Source of the DNA: DASQZT01 sp963728965
Lineage (GTDB): Bacteria; Acidobacteriota; Terriglobia; Bryobacterales; Bryobacteraceae
DNA: 64,000 bases
Assembly: GCA_963728965.1 (NCBI GenBank)
Contig: CAVSMH010000006.1
Coordinates: 372,001 to 436,000, forward strand
Direction of reading: 5' to 3'
Below the pieces are notes generated by a model that saw only the letters and a program-made list of their open reading frames with translations, did no database searches and was not told the origin of the DNA. Every line of letters begins with the position of its first letter. The first letter of the stretch is position 1. Positions 8,910-18,209 of this stretch are shown here, in pieces. The position numbers and the translations under genes were made by a program.

Positions 8910-9542
8910 CTATTGCCCCGTTTCCACCAGTTCGGCGCCTTTGGGAACCTCAAATTGAAACAGTTTACCGGCCAGGGGCGGATCGACGCGCTCCTGGTCG
9001 AAGGTAAAGTTCAGAATGGACTGGTCATAGCGGGTGACCTTCACCTGGCGCATGCGGAATTCCGGGCCGATCACGAACTCCACCTGGGAATAGGGCAGAT
9101 TGTCGGTCTTGGGTTGGCCGACAAGGCGCGTGCCGTCCCCTTCCGGAGTGGCCTTCAGGTTCTGGAACTCCTTATCGAAGTCCAACTTACCGAGAAGAAA
9201 GGCGAGTGGGGCGCGCATGTCCTCACTCTCGCGGAGCTTCATCTTCTCGACCCGGTTCTCATCGGGCGTGTAGAGCCAGAGGAACTTTCCGTCGGAGATG
9301 AAGAGCTTGCCGGGAGGCTGGGAATAGACCCAACGCATGCGACCGGGCTTGCGCAACATGAGGATGCCACTCTCCACCCGGCGAGCCCCTCCAGGCGGTG
9401 TATATTCTTCTCGAAAGAGCACTTGCAGGGTCTTGGCTTTATTATAACGGTTCTCGACGCCCTTCAGGAGAGCGTTGAGAGCGGGACTGTCAGCGAACGC
9501 GGACACCGCCAACAGGAGGATCGCTAGCCGAAGTGGCCTCAC
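8910..9542 (-). CDS. LolA-like outer-membrane lipoprotein carrier protein
   Basis: A 210-residue secreted protein: a signal peptide of about 17 residues ending AFA, then a LolA-fold beta barrel with the family's N-terminal helix (LNALLKGVENRYNKAKTLQ) and recurrent patterns (PGRMRWVYSQPP, FISDGKFLWLYTP). LolA ferries lipoproteins across the periplasm. It is the first gene of the pilus operon, so it may serve a pilus lipoprotein or simply be carried along. The start is GTG (9542) without a clear Shine-Dalgarno site. Confidence 0.85.
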   Translation of the reverse strand: MRPLRLAILLLAVSAFADSPALNALLKGVENRYNKAKTLQVLFREEYTPPGGARRVESGILMLRKPGRMRWVYSQPPGKLFISDGKFLWLYTPDENRVEKMKLRESEDMRAPLAFLLGKLDFDKEFQNLKATPEGDGTRLVGQPKTDNLPYSQVEFVIGPEFRMRQVKVTRYDQSILNFTFDQERVDPPLAGKLFQFEVPKGAELVETGQ

Positions 9543-9591
9543 AAGAGGTTTGACGCAGCGGCAGGCTTAGGCGTTGACCCGTGGTTGAAGG

Positions 9592-10461
9592 CTAAGGTCC
9601 CGAGTCCTGCCGCCGGACGGGACCGATCGTGGCGGCGCGCAGGATATGGCCGCCGCGGGCGGGAAGGGCGGCCCCATGATCAGGGAAATACCGGATAGCG
9701 ATCTGCGGGGGCCCCAGGTCCTCCACTGCGGCGAATCCGAGATCGGCGAGCTTTGCGCGCAGGGCGTCGGGCTCGAAGTAGGTCACCCAGGCCTCTCCCG
9801 CCGCTTCGACCCGGGCGGCACGCAGGGTATGAAGGACACGCGCCCGCGGAGAGAGGGTATCGGGGGGATCGCTATAGTCGAAGACCACTTCGGCACCGGA
9901 GGGGAGGTTTGCCACGAAGGCCAAGGTCGTCCAGATGGCTTCGCTCGACAGGTAGGGCACCACTCCCAGCCAGGTGAAGAAGGTCCGTTGCGCGGGGTCG
10001 AAGCCGGCAGCCGAGAGCCCCCCGGCCAGCGTCTGGGATTCGAAATCGACCGGAGCGAAGGTGAGCGAGTCGGGCTGGGGAATGGACGCCTCGCGGAGGC
10101 GCTCCCGCTTCCAGAGCTGGGTGGCCGGATGATCCACCTCGAACATCCGCAGCCGGTCACGGAGAGGGGTGCGGTAGGCATAGGTATCAAGCCCCGCGCC
10201 GAGCACCACCAATTGGGAGACACCCCGTTCCACGGCGGCGGCCAGCGCATCCTCCGCAAAGCGCGTCCGCACCGCGATGAAAAGGCGCATCCTGCGTGCG
10301 AATGCGTGCTCGCGGGCCTGGTGGACCACAGCCTCGGCGTCGGCACCCAGAATGCGCAGGGCGAGCGGATCGGCGAAAATGCGGCCCTGTTCCAGAACCT
10401 GGTGAGCGGCCCGATGACAGGCGGCGGCCCAGGCGGTGCGGCTGGGCTTTCCGGCTTGCAC
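9592..10461 (-). CDS. LCMT/TIGR00027-family SAM-dependent methyltransferase
   Basis: A 289-residue methyltransferase of the leucine carboxyl methyltransferase-like family (TIGR00027, common in actinobacteria and soil bacteria). The SAM-binding glycine motif is VVLGAGLDTYAYR near residues 86-98, followed by an acidic strand end (FEVDHPATQLWK) characteristic of this group, and a post-motif aromatic signature (FTWLGVVPYL). The substrate is unknown; members have been linked to O-methylation of small molecules. The start is GTG at 10461, with AT-rich sequence but no clear ribosome site. It lies 49 bases upstream of the LolA-like gene on the same strand and could be cotranscribed. Confidence 0.88.
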   Translation of the reverse strand: MQAGKPSRTAWAAACHRAAHQVLEQGRIFADPLALRILGADAEAVVHQAREHAFARRMRLFIAVRTRFAEDALAAAVERGVSQLVVLGAGLDTYAYRTPLRDRLRMFEVDHPATQLWKRERLREASIPQPDSLTFAPVDFESQTLAGGLSAAGFDPAQRTFFTWLGVVPYLSSEAIWTTLAFVANLPSGAEVVFDYSDPPDTLSPRARVLHTLRAARVEAAGEAWVTYFEPDALRAKLADLGFAAVEDLGPPQIAIRYFPDHGAALPARGGHILRAATIGPVRRQDSGP

Positions 10462-10568
10462 AGATAATTAAGGTTACCAGGGGCACGACGGGCGGGCGGA
10501 AACGCGGGTCAGCCCGGAGCAGGGCCGATCCGGCGATCGGCCCCGCGGACGAAATGCCCCCGTGGGGG

Positions 10569-13500
10569 CTATCGCACCGAGACAGTGACGCCGGTCTGGC
10601 TGGAGCCGCTGCCGATATTGATGACCAGCGGGAGATTGCCCGAGCGGGCATTCGCCGGGATCACCACGTTGACTTGAAGGACGCCGGAGATGAGGGTCGG
10701 CGCCTCGCCGTAGAAGGAAACGGCGGCCGGTTGGCCGTCGATGAGCACGCCAATGGGCAACAGGGGTTGCGGAGTCAGCGGGCTGGTGGTGGCAACGGTA
10801 GTGACCTTGCCTGTGACACCCGCCGGCGCGGTCTCGCCTTCGCCGGTCATATAGATGGCCACCGTTTCGCCCTTACTCGCGGGGTTGCCCGGCGCATTCT
10901 GGGTGGTGTTCGCATTGAGAATGGCGCCCGGTCCTGTCCCCGAGGCGTTGGCGGTGAAGATGCCGGGCGCACTCGGGGAAACCGCGGCCGAAATGCCGTT
11001 CGACGTCTGGCCGAGATACTGCACCAGGATGGTCGCACTCAGGAACCGCTTCACCTCGTACGGAACGACGGCGGAAATCTGCGTGTTGCTGGCGTAGATC
11101 ATGGGGCAGGCGAAGCCGTTGATGAGCACCTGAACGCCGCCGAGCTTGGTTGTGACCAAGCCCGTTGAGGGATCGACGGTGGGCGAGCTGACGGCGGGCG
11201 TGGGGCCGAGGCCCGTACCGAAGATGGTGATGATTTCACCGGGCGCGATGGCCCCGCCGACGTAACTGGCGGCACTGCCGATCTGGGTGATGGTGGGCAG
11301 CGGGGCGATCGCCTTCAGGGTCACGTTGATGGTCGTGGAGCCGGTGGCGCTTCCGGTGCCGGCCACCACGATGGTGCCGGTGAAGGTGCCGGCCGCGGTC
11401 AGGGCGCTCGTGTCCAGACCTACCGCCAGGGTGGCGGGGGTGTTCCCGGTGGTGGGCGTTACGGTCAGCCAGCTCCCACCACTCTGCGTCTGCACGGTCG
11501 CACTGAAGGGCAGCGGGTTCTGCCCGGTGCCGGTGACCGAGACGGCCTGGGTCGCCGGGGGGGCATCGCCGAGCGTGTAATTGAAGGTCAGATCGGTGGG
11601 GGTCGCGGAGACGACCGTCTGCGATTGGATGGTAAAGCTGACCGGGATGGTTACGGCGGTGCCACCGTTCGGGCTCAGCACAATGCTGCCGGTGTACTGC
11701 TGGCCGGCGGTTAGCCCGCTGGGATTGATGTTGGCCGTGAGGGTGGCGGGCGTATTGACCGATGCGCCGTTCGAAAGTACTGCTCCATTCGCGCCGCTGA
11801 GCGAGAGCCAGCTACCTCCGCTGGTGGTGCTGGTATTGACCGTGAACTGCACGGCGGTCGAAGCACCGGAAGCGTTGGTGACGCTGATGGTCTGGCCGGT
11901 GGGAGTCTGCCCGGCCGGAGTGGTCACGGTGATGGATGTCGGGTTGACGGTGATGTTGCCGCTGCCGCCGCCGACAGTCAGGGTCACGCTCACGTTCTGG
12001 GTGATGCCGTTGGCGCTGAACTGAAGCTGGCCGTTGTAGGTGCCGGTGGCGAGGCCGGCTGGATTGGCCGAGATGGTCAGGGTGTTCGGCACGTTCAGCA
12101 GGACCCCGTTGGGGTAGGAGGCGTTGTTGATCAGGAGCCAGTTGCCGCCGTTCGAAGTGACGGTTGCGACGGTGGCTTGGTTCACCGAGGTCGAACTGAC
12201 GACGAGCGTCTGCCCGGACGGAATGCTGGTGTTGCTGGGCGCGCTGAACGTCAGCGCGGTGGCTGGATTAAAGGTGAGATTGCCCGTTCCCCCGCCGCAG
12301 TTGGTGCTGGTGCTGCCGGTGACCAGGGCCACCACCGGAATCGAGTCGGTACTGTTGGCGGCCGTCGGGGCCGAAATGTTCACGGCACCCACATTCAGCC
12401 CGTTGCAAAGGGTGGACGGATCGACAGTTACCAGGTAGCTGGCGGGCGTGGTGGAGGAAGTCGCGCCGCCGACGGTGATCCACGACTGTTGGGTGGTAGC
12501 GGTGACAGCAATGGCGGAGCCGTCACTGGCGACCAGCGTAAGCAGCGTCGATTGGGAGGTACTCCCGAACAGGTTAATGGATCCCACGTTGTTGTTGATC
12601 ACGGCGCCGTTGCTCACCACCAGGGTCACGTCGATGTTCTGGCTGGTGCTGGACGTGGTGACGGTAATGGTGCCCTGGTACGTGTTCGCGGTAAGGCCGG
12701 TGGGGTCCACCGAGACATTCAGGAAGCCGGGGCCGGTGCCGGTGACCGAAGAGAGGCCGGAGACCTTCAGCCATTGCTGGGTACCCGTGTTCACGGTGGC
12801 CGTGGCGGTATACGAACCGCTGTAGCCGATGGTGACATTTCGGGCGGTGGGCAGTTGCTGGCCGAGCTGGTAGGCGAAGGAGAGGCTGGTGGGTCCGGCG
12901 ATGCCACCCGTGCCGGTCCCGCCGCTCCCGACCTGGAGATTCACATTCAGGACGCTATAGTCGCTGCTGCAATTGCTCGGGTTGCAGACGTAGACCTGAG
13001 CGTTATAGGTATTGCCGCTCTGCAGCGACCCAAGGCCGTTGGGGTTGAGGGACAGGTTCAAACCCTGGGAGGTAGTGCCGGTTATGTAGGATCCCGGGAC
13101 ACCGTTCAACTGCAACCAGCTACCTCCGTTGATGCTGTTCGCATACGCATAGAAGGTGGTCAGGCCGGAGTTCGAGGTGACACTCACGTTGCAGCTCGAA
13201 GAAGCGGTGACGCTGCTGCAAGTAACCGCCGAGGAAGCATTCGGATACCCCATGAGGACGGTGGAAGGCGTGAGCGTAAAGACTCCCGTGCCGCCGCCCC
13301 CGCCGCCGCTCACGTTCAGAGTGACGGTGATGGTGGCGAAGTCGGACTGGTTGCTGGGATTGTAGATCACCACTTGGCCGGTATAGGAGTTCGCTCCGCT
13401 GAGCGCCAGCGTGGCAGCGACACTGGTGTTCACGCTCACCGACACGCCGTTGGCTACGGACCAGGGTCCGCTCACGGAGCTGGTTCCGTTCGCCAGCAGC

Positions 13501-14378
13501 CAATTACCGCCGCTGTTGGTGGTGGCGTATGAGTTATAGGTGGCGGTGGTTCCGTTGGTGGATGTCGTGGTGACCGTCTGGTTGCTGGTTCCGCTGGGGT
13601 AGGCGAAGGTAACGGTAGACGGATTGACGGAGAGTGTCCCGTTACCGCCGCCGCCGCCGGCGCCCACGGTGAAAACCACGTTGAACGAATTGGTCTGGCT
13701 GACCGTGGGGCACGAGATGGTGACCGTGCCGGTCTGCGTGCTGTTGGCGCCGAGGAAGGTCGAATTCGCAGTGAAGGTGAGCGCCTGCGCGACCCCGGAG
13801 AGCGTGATGCTGGTGCTGGTGACGCCGCCGGGGAAGGTGAGCCAGGTAGCGTTGGAACCGGCTGTGCAGGCTACCGTGGAGCCGTTCTGGGTGGAGACGT
13901 TCACGGAGCTGGTCTGGCTCTGTCCCTGGGTGGTGACGCTCAAGGGAACCGACGTCGAGCTGAGGACGATAAAGCTCCCGCCCCCGCCGCCGCCCGAGCC
14001 GGGGGTGAAGGTCACCGAGATGGTGACGTCCGTTCCTCCGCCCGATGTGGGATGCAGGGTGATGGTCCCGGTGCACGTCGTGTTCTGGCAACCGGCCACA
14101 TTCGCGCCCTGGATCGTTACCGTCAGGTTTGCCGGCGTGCTGCTCGAGTCGGACGAGACATTGTAGAAAATCTCGCCCGCCCCCTTCTGAATGGTGAACG
14201 GAATGGCGGTGCCTGTCGAGGACGAGACGCTTACGAATACGGTCTGGTTCGTCCCCGAAAGGCCGACAGAGTTTGCGGATGGGACCAGTTGCGATTGCGC
14301 CTGTCCCGATGCAGCGAACAGCAGCGCGGTCAAAATGAAAAAAGCAGTTTGCTTGAAAATTGTTTTAGTGGCGTCCAT
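10569..14378 (-). CDS. Giant secreted protein: nine BACON/Ig-like repeats plus TIGR03437 C-terminal domain
   Basis: A 1269-residue exported protein. It has a signal peptide (about 1-28, ending GQA), then about nine Ig/BACON-like beta repeats of roughly 95-115 residues separated by Gly/Ser-rich linkers. Each repeat has a conserved Trp-Leu near its middle (GGNWLL, GGSWLQ, QQWLKV, GGSWLS) and ends in a V-x-VTL strand. The last 220 residues match TIGR03437 (start AASYVGGAIAPGEIITIFG; later PSAPGIFT, ISGVLQVNVVIP), a domain family largely restricted to Solibacter-type Acidobacteria. The start is the ATG preceded by GGGGGAG; a longer open frame upstream would include the promoter. Probably a cell-surface or matrix adhesin; no catalytic motif is visible. 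Confidence 0.85.
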   Translation of the reverse strand: MDATKTIFKQTAFFILTALLFAASGQAQSQLVPSANSVGLSGTNQTVFVSVSSSTGTAIPFTIQKGAGEIFYNVSSDSSSTPANLTVTIQGANVAGCQNTTCTGTITLHPTSGGGTDVTISVTFTPGSGGGGGGSFIVLSSTSVPLSVTTQGQSQTSSVNVSTQNGSTVACTAGSNATWLTFPGGVTSTSITLSGVAQALTFTANSTFLGANSTQTGTVTISCPTVSQTNSFNVVFTVGAGGGGGNGTLSVNPSTVTFAYPSGTSNQTVTTTSTNGTTATYNSYATTNSGGNWLLANGTSSVSGPWSVANGVSVSVNTSVAATLALSGANSYTGQVVIYNPSNQSDFATITVTLNVSGGGGGGTGVFTLTPSTVLMGYPNASSAVTCSSVTASSSCNVSVTSNSGLTTFYAYANSINGGSWLQLNGVPGSYITGTTSQGLNLSLNPNGLGSLQSGNTYNAQVYVCNPSNCSSDYSVLNVNLQVGSGGTGTGGIAGPTSLSFAYQLGQQLPTARNVTIGYSGSYTATATVNTGTQQWLKVSGLSSVTGTGPGFLNVSVDPTGLTANTYQGTITVTTSSTSQNIDVTLVVSNGAVINNNVGSINLFGSTSQSTLLTLVASDGSAIAVTATTQQSWITVGGATSSTTPASYLVTVDPSTLCNGLNVGAVNISAPTAANSTDSIPVVALVTGSTSTNCGGGTGNLTFNPATALTFSAPSNTSIPSGQTLVVSSTSVNQATVATVTSNGGNWLLINNASYPNGVLLNVPNTLTISANPAGLATGTYNGQLQFSANGITQNVSVTLTVGGGSGNITVNPTSITVTTPAGQTPTGQTISVTNASGASTAVQFTVNTSTTSGGSWLSLSGANGAVLSNGASVNTPATLTANINPSGLTAGQQYTGSIVLSPNGGTAVTIPVSFTIQSQTVVSATPTDLTFNYTLGDAPPATQAVSVTGTGQNPLPFSATVQTQSGGSWLTVTPTTGNTPATLAVGLDTSALTAAGTFTGTIVVAGTGSATGSTTINVTLKAIAPLPTITQIGSAASYVGGAIAPGEIITIFGTGLGPTPAVSSPTVDPSTGLVTTKLGGVQVLINGFACPMIYASNTQISAVVPYEVKRFLSATILVQYLGQTSNGISAAVSPSAPGIFTANASGTGPGAILNANTTQNAPGNPASKGETVAIYMTGEGETAPAGVTGKVTTVATTSPLTPQPLLPIGVLIDGQPAAVSFYGEAPTLISGVLQVNVVIPANARSGNLPLVINIGSGSSQTGVTVSVR

Positions 14379-14421
14379 GTTCTCCCCCGGCCAAATTGAT
14401 AATACAACATTGTTCTGTTGC

Positions 14422-14427
14422 ATTATA
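14422..14427 (-). promoter_or_regulatory. Probable -10 box of the giant repeat-protein gene
   Basis: TATAAT on the minus strand, 43 bases upstream of the ATG at 14378, in a locally AT-rich stretch. A weak TTGGAG lies 19 bases further upstream as a possible -35. The predicted leader of about 37 bases includes the GGGGGAG ribosome site. Confidence 0.5.
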
Positions 14428-14565
14428 AACTTGGATTCCCGTTATTCTCCAACCCAAAAAGCGAGACGCGGACGCGGCACGACCATACTACTACGTTGTT
14501 CATTCCGGTGCATGCCGGGAGACTCTCGAGAGTGGGCGCGGGGCGGACGGGCTCACCCGGCGAGC

Positions 14566-16824
14566 CTACTTGAGAATCTGAAACAGGTTGCTGTAATCGT
14601 CCGTCCAGAGCCGCACGGAACGCCTGGCCACCAGGGGAGTGGACCCATTCTGTTCGGCATCATCGAAGCCGGTGGCGGGAGAGGTGATCAGGACCCAGGT
14701 GGCTCCGAACACGTCCTGCGATTCATCATCGTCGGTATCGACCACGCGCGCGACTTTGCCGGTGGCTGCCACCTCGCCGGCGAGCACGGGCGCCAGATCG
14801 AGATAACGGTTGGAGATGTGGACGGCCAGGATGCCGTCGGGCTGGAGGTGCCGGAAGTAGACGTCCATGGCCTGGCGCGTGAGGAGGTGGACGGGAATGG
14901 AGTCGCTGGAGAATGCATCCACGGCAAGGACGTCGAAATTCTCGGCCGATTCCCGCTCGAGCGTGAGGCGCGCGTCGCCCATGGCGACATCGTGCCTCGC
15001 CTTGCAGTCCCTCAGGAAGGTGAATTCGGAATTGGCCAGGCGCAGCACCAGCGGGTTGATCTCATAGAAGCGATAGTAATCGCCGAGGCGGCCGTAGGAG
15101 GCGATGGTGCCGGTGCCGAGCCCGATGATGCCGACGCGGATGGCGCCTTTCTTCTGCTTCTCGCGAATGGCGAGGCCCACGCCCGTGTTGGGGCCGTAGT
15201 AGGTGGTGGGTAGGTCGCGGCGGGCCGGGTTAAGGAACTGCTCGCCATGGTTGATGGTGCCGTGAGTGAGGGTGCGGGTGGCGGAGAATTCCTGGGGAGT
15301 GCCCGAATCGCGCACGCGCAGCGCGCCATAAAAATTGCGGACCGTGATGCGGTAATCGGCCGTCATCTGGCGCATGTGGTAAGCAAGGTAACCGATCAGG
15401 ACCAGGGCGAGGACCTCGGTGCCGACCGCGGCCCAGTGGCCGCGCAGTTTGAATCCCCTGATGGCGGCGAGAGCTACGACGGCGAAAAGCACCAGCAGCG
15501 CGAGCAGGATGTACGCCATGAATTCGTCGGGCTCGCTCCAGCCTTTCGCCACCGACAGGATGGCGGCGCGCACGCTGGCCTGCAACTGGCCGCGCTGGGC
15601 GTAGATGATGAGCGCCACGATGGAGACGGCGCAGGCGGCGAAGAAGAGTTGTACGGGCTCGAGCAGTTGCCGGAACCAGGGAGTTTCGGAATCGTCGTGA
15701 AGTACGAACAGCGTCAGCAGCGCGCACGCGGCCAGGCCCAATTGCAGTTCGTACAAGGCGCGGAAGAAGTGGGGCGCCACCAGGCCCACGAGGAGCCCGC
15801 CCAGGGCGCCTCCCGCGGAGATCATCAGGTAATAGTGGGTGAGGTAGCGGGGGTGGGGTTTGAGCCGCGCCAACTCGCCGTGGCACACCATACAACAGGT
15901 GAAGAGCCCCATGCTGAACAGCGGAACCATCACCTTGATGGGCACGTTGCCGGTGGCATCGACGCTGTTGGCGTAGGCCATGCTGGCCAGGGCCACCGCC
16001 AGCAGTTGCAGGTACGGATTGCGGCGATACCAGCCGGAGCTTTCAAAACAGAGAATGAACGTCAGCAGGTAGATGCTGAGCGGCAGCACCCACAGAAACG
16101 GGATGGCGGCGACGTTCTGCGAGAGGTGGTTGGTGATGGCCAGCAACAGCATGGAGGCGCAGGCGGGGAGCGCCAGCCAGGTGAGATACAACTTCAGGCC
16201 CGGTTTTTCGGCGGCGGCGGGCTCGGGGATCTCTTCAACCACCGCACCGGTGCTGGAGCGGAACGCGGTAAAGCCGCACAGCACGATGAATACGGCATAG
16301 GCTACCGACCAGGAGAAGGACTGCTGAACGTTGGTGAATTTTGGTTCAAACACCACCGGATACGTGACCAGGGCCAGCATCGAACCGGCATTGGAGAGGG
16401 CGTAGAGGCGGTAGGGTATGGCTCCTTTGAATCGCCGGGCGTACCAGGCCTGAATCAGCGGGCCGGTGGTGGACAGGAGGAAATAGGGCAGCCCGACGGT
16501 GAGGGCCAGCAAGCGCAGGATAGCCAGGGTGGGCTCTTCGGTGCCGGCCGGTTTCCAGGCGAGCCGGGGATAGATCGGCAGCGTTAGCGCGCTGGCCAGC
16601 AGGAGAGCGCCATGGACGAGCATCTGGGCGCGCGGCCTGAGATAGCGCACCACGGCGTGCGCGTAAAGATAGCCCAGCAGGAGCACCAGTTGAAAAAAAA
16701 GCAGGCAGGTGGTCCAGACGGCGGCCGAGCCGCCGAACCACGGAAGAATGATTTTGGCGATCACGGGCTGGACCTGGAAGAGCAGAAAGGCGCTCACCAG
16801 GATGGTCAGTGCGTAAAGAAGCAT
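14566..16824 (-). CDS. Membrane-fused spermidine synthase-like (polyamine aminopropyltransferase-family) protein
   Basis: A 752-residue protein. Residues 1 to about 470 are polytopic (around 12 hydrophobic helices with an early NXXXPWFGGSA-type loop), as in proteins annotated 'fused MFS/spermidine synthase'. The C-terminal ~250 residues form a Rossmann domain of the aminopropyltransferase type: GLGTGT near 566, YEINP for the acidic substrate/cofactor site, GDARLTLE, and VDAFSSDSIPVHLLT. The catalytic role is uncertain, because the membrane-fused family is distinct from soluble SpeE and its substrate is not established. A GAGGAA ribosome site precedes the ATG. It is flanked by unrelated minus-strand genes and appears to be a single transcription unit. 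Confidence 0.85.
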   Translation of the reverse strand: MLLYALTILVSAFLLFQVQPVIAKIILPWFGGSAAVWTTCLLFFQLVLLLGYLYAHAVVRYLRPRAQMLVHGALLLASALTLPIYPRLAWKPAGTEEPTLAILRLLALTVGLPYFLLSTTGPLIQAWYARRFKGAIPYRLYALSNAGSMLALVTYPVVFEPKFTNVQQSFSWSVAYAVFIVLCGFTAFRSSTGAVVEEIPEPAAAEKPGLKLYLTWLALPACASMLLLAITNHLSQNVAAIPFLWVLPLSIYLLTFILCFESSGWYRRNPYLQLLAVALASMAYANSVDATGNVPIKVMVPLFSMGLFTCCMVCHGELARLKPHPRYLTHYYLMISAGGALGGLLVGLVAPHFFRALYELQLGLAACALLTLFVLHDDSETPWFRQLLEPVQLFFAACAVSIVALIIYAQRGQLQASVRAAILSVAKGWSEPDEFMAYILLALLVLFAVVALAAIRGFKLRGHWAAVGTEVLALVLIGYLAYHMRQMTADYRITVRNFYGALRVRDSGTPQEFSATRTLTHGTINHGEQFLNPARRDLPTTYYGPNTGVGLAIREKQKKGAIRVGIIGLGTGTIASYGRLGDYYRFYEINPLVLRLANSEFTFLRDCKARHDVAMGDARLTLERESAENFDVLAVDAFSSDSIPVHLLTRQAMDVYFRHLQPDGILAVHISNRYLDLAPVLAGEVAATGKVARVVDTDDDESQDVFGATWVLITSPATGFDDAEQNGSTPLVARRSVRLWTDDYSNLFQILK

Positions 16825-16919
16825 GGGTTCCTCAACTTCATGGGGGCTTTCGGTGCCGGCGCCGGCCCGCTTCCTGATCGCGGTTCTGTGGCTGCCGGCG
16901 GGCGCGATGTCTCGTCGCT

Positions 16920-18086
16920 CTAGCGATACGCAGGTACCCCCGTCACCTTTTCGCCGATCACCAGGGCATGAATGTGATCGGTGCCTTCATACGTCTTGAC
17001 GGTTTCCAGGTTGCACAGGTGTCGCATGATCGGGTATTCGTCGGTGATCCCGTTGGCGCCCAGCAGATCGCGGCTGAGCCGCGCGCAGTCGAGCGCCATG
17101 GCGACGTTGTTGCGCTTGAGCATGGAAATGTGAGCGGGTTCGAGTTTGTTCTGGTCCTTGAGGCGGCCGGCCTGCACGGCCAGCAACTGGGCTTTGGTGA
17201 TTTCGGTGATCATCCAGGCCAGCTTCTCCTGGACGAGCTGATGCGAGGCGATGGGCCGGTCGTCGAACTGCTTGCGCACCACGGAGTACTGGCGGGCGGT
17301 TTCGTAGCAATCCATGGCGGCGCCGATGACTCCCCAGCCGATGCCGTACCGTGCCTGTGACAGGCAGGCGAGGGCGGCCTTGAGTCCGGAGGCGCCGGGC
17401 AGGCGATCGCACTCGGCGACGCGGCAATCCGCGAACGAGAGGCTGGAGGTGACCGAAGCGCGCATCGACCACTTGCCGTGAATGTCGCTGGTGCTGAATC
17501 CGGTGGCGCCGCGCTCCACCAGAAAGCCTCGGATGCCTTCCGGGGCGCGCGCCCAGACTACGGCCACATCGCTCACGCTGCCGTTGGTGATCCAGGTCTT
17601 TTCGCCGTTGAGTACCCAGTCGTTGCCGTCGCGGCGGGCGGTGGTGCGCATGCCGGCGGGGTTGGAGCCGAAATCCGGCTCGGTGAGACCGAAACACCCG
17701 ATGGCCTTGCCGCTTTGCAGGCGGGGGAGCCACTTACGCTTCTGCTCCTCGGAGCCAAAGGTGTAGATGGGGTACATCACCAACGCCCCCTGAACGGAGA
17801 CGAAGCTGCGGATGCCGGAATCGGCGCGTTCGAGCTCCTGCATGATCAGGCCGTACTCCATGTTGCTCATGCCGGCGCATTGGTAGCCTTCCAGGTTGGC
17901 GCCCAGGAAGCCGAGCTCGGCCATTTCAGGGATGAGGTCGGCAGGAAAACGGGATTCGCGAAAGCAATCGCGGAGGACGGGGAGAATTCTCTCCTCGGCG
18001 AACCGCCGGGCCGTCTGCCGCACCATCAACTCCTGTTCGGAGAACAGGGAGTCGACGCAGAAAAAGTCCACGCCTCGAAAAGCCAT
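16920..18086 (-). CDS. Acyl-CoA dehydrogenase, glutaryl-CoA dehydrogenase-like
   Basis: A 388-residue flavoenzyme with the three acyl-CoA dehydrogenase domains: an N-terminal helical domain (SEQELMVRQTARRF), a middle beta domain with the FAD/substrate signatures CFGLTEPDFGSNP and WITNG, and a C-terminal helical domain. The catalytic Glu lies near residue 365 in YEGTDHIHALVIG, the arrangement typical of glutaryl-CoA dehydrogenase, which oxidatively decarboxylates glutaryl-CoA to crotonyl-CoA in lysine/tryptophan breakdown. The ATG at 18086 is preceded by GGAGGGA; an in-frame extension upstream has no family sequence and was excluded. No other genes of the pathway are nearby, so substrate assignment rests on sequence alone. 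Confidence 0.88.
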   Translation of the reverse strand: MAFRGVDFFCVDSLFSEQELMVRQTARRFAEERILPVLRDCFRESRFPADLIPEMAELGFLGANLEGYQCAGMSNMEYGLIMQELERADSGIRSFVSVQGALVMYPIYTFGSEEQKRKWLPRLQSGKAIGCFGLTEPDFGSNPAGMRTTARRDGNDWVLNGEKTWITNGSVSDVAVVWARAPEGIRGFLVERGATGFSTSDIHGKWSMRASVTSSLSFADCRVAECDRLPGASGLKAALACLSQARYGIGWGVIGAAMDCYETARQYSVVRKQFDDRPIASHQLVQEKLAWMITEITKAQLLAVQAGRLKDQNKLEPAHISMLKRNNVAMALDCARLSRDLLGANGITDEYPIMRHLCNLETVKTYEGTDHIHALVIGEKVTGVPAYR

Positions 18087-18209
18087 GTGGTGGTCTGTCC
18101 CTCCTATTTGAACACAGAGAGTGGAGCGGGTTCGGGGCGGGTCAGGCCGGAGCGGGGGAGCCGGGAAAGCGCGCCGGCGGCAGTAGTACACTCTTGATGA
18201 GATTCCATC

